NCBI GenBank assembly: GCA_013151215.1 | Contig: JAADIS010000106.1 | Coordinates: forward strand, 1-33,374 | Source: Chlorobiota bacterium | GTDB lineage: Bacteria; Bacteroidota; Bacteroidia; Bacteroidales; F082 | DNA: 33,374 nt | Direction of reading: 5' to 3' | In this document: in pieces, positions 33,145-33,374 of the stretch | Layout of the letters: every line of letters begins with the position of its first letter | Numbering within the stretch: position 1 is the first letter of the stretch | Made by a program: the position numbers and the translations under genes | The notes under the pieces: model-generated | Seen by the model: only the letters and a program-made list of their open reading frames with translations | Told to the model about the DNA's origin: nothing | Databases searched by the model: none

Positions 33145-33374
33145 CAAACTAATCCTCATTATATTTTAAACTCTAGAATAACACCAACTTCAGGGCTTAT
33201 TAATAATTGCTAATGAAATTATTGCAAGCAAGGAAAATGAAACAATTTTGTCGATGTAGTTTATTAATAACTGAAGTTTCGCATTTATAAATAAACTTTG
33301 ACAACCTGCGACTTATTAAATATTGAAATGTGTTAACATAATGAATATCAATAGTATATAAATTCCATAATAAG
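33145..33374. other. AT-rich non-coding end of the window
   Basis: No gene is visible. An imperfect inverted repeat is present: AACTTCAG...TTATTAATAA (33186-33206) against TTATTAATAACTGAAGTT (33261-33278). Likely more decayed island DNA. Confidence 0.4.

Overview
The window comes from a chromosome of the phylum Bacteroidota. Four observations support this: a type IX secretion (T9SS) sorting domain on a secreted cytochrome, many matches to the Bacteroidota -7 promoter element TAnnTTTG, short A-rich leaders without Shine-Dalgarno sequences, and typical families of the phylum (DUF3109, GH92 mannosidase, AsmA-like proteins, TPR lipoproteins, DUF6577/AbiEii pairs). A respiring or anaerobically respiring Bacteroidales/Marinilabiliales-like organism is plausible, but the exact taxon cannot be read from the sequence.

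Layout. 1-1499: two minus-strand envelope lipoproteins, a TPR protein cut by the left edge and an NTF2/SnoaL-like protein. 1804-6885: ATP synthase operon atpB-E-F-H-A-G; beta and epsilon are not in the window. A perfect 11-bp stem-loop sits between atpE and atpF. 6941-9504: a Crp/Fnr-family regulator with an N-terminal cysteine cluster, divergent from an octaheme c-type cytochrome carrying a T9SS export domain. The shared intergenic region holds a perfect FNR-type site and a second site with one mismatch. 9563-9800: a small MITE-like element. 9805-13745: a small conserved gene (minus) and a two-gene exported unit ending in an 884-residue LRR protein of repeated modules. 13746-14343: decayed DNA with a DUF4143 ATPase remnant and a cluster of alternating 9-mers. 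14344-29246: mostly housekeeping and envelope genes: outer-membrane barrel, APC permease, DUF3109, acyl-CoA synthetase, P-loop kinase, tRNA-Pro(CGG), GH92 mannosidase, TPR protein, TlpA-like thioredoxin, Cys-rich lipoprotein, small membrane protein, AsmA-like protein.

29247-33374: an AT-rich accessory region that looks like a decaying defence island. It has an orphan gene possibly truncated at its 5' end, an AbiE-type toxin-antitoxin pair (DUF6577 antitoxin-like plus AbiEii nucleotidyltransferase) whose toxin is frameshifted by an 11-bp tandem duplication, and a chimeric remnant joining pieces of a type I restriction subunit (HsdR), an AbiEi-like stretch and a Fic protein N-terminus.

The most interesting intact unit is the regulator/FNR-site/octaheme cytochrome module. 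It would couple redox or nitrosative sensing to production of a multiheme cytochrome sent to the cell surface by T9SS, which suggests extracellular or periplasmic electron transfer. The most interesting broken unit is the toxin and HsdR/Fic junk at the right end.
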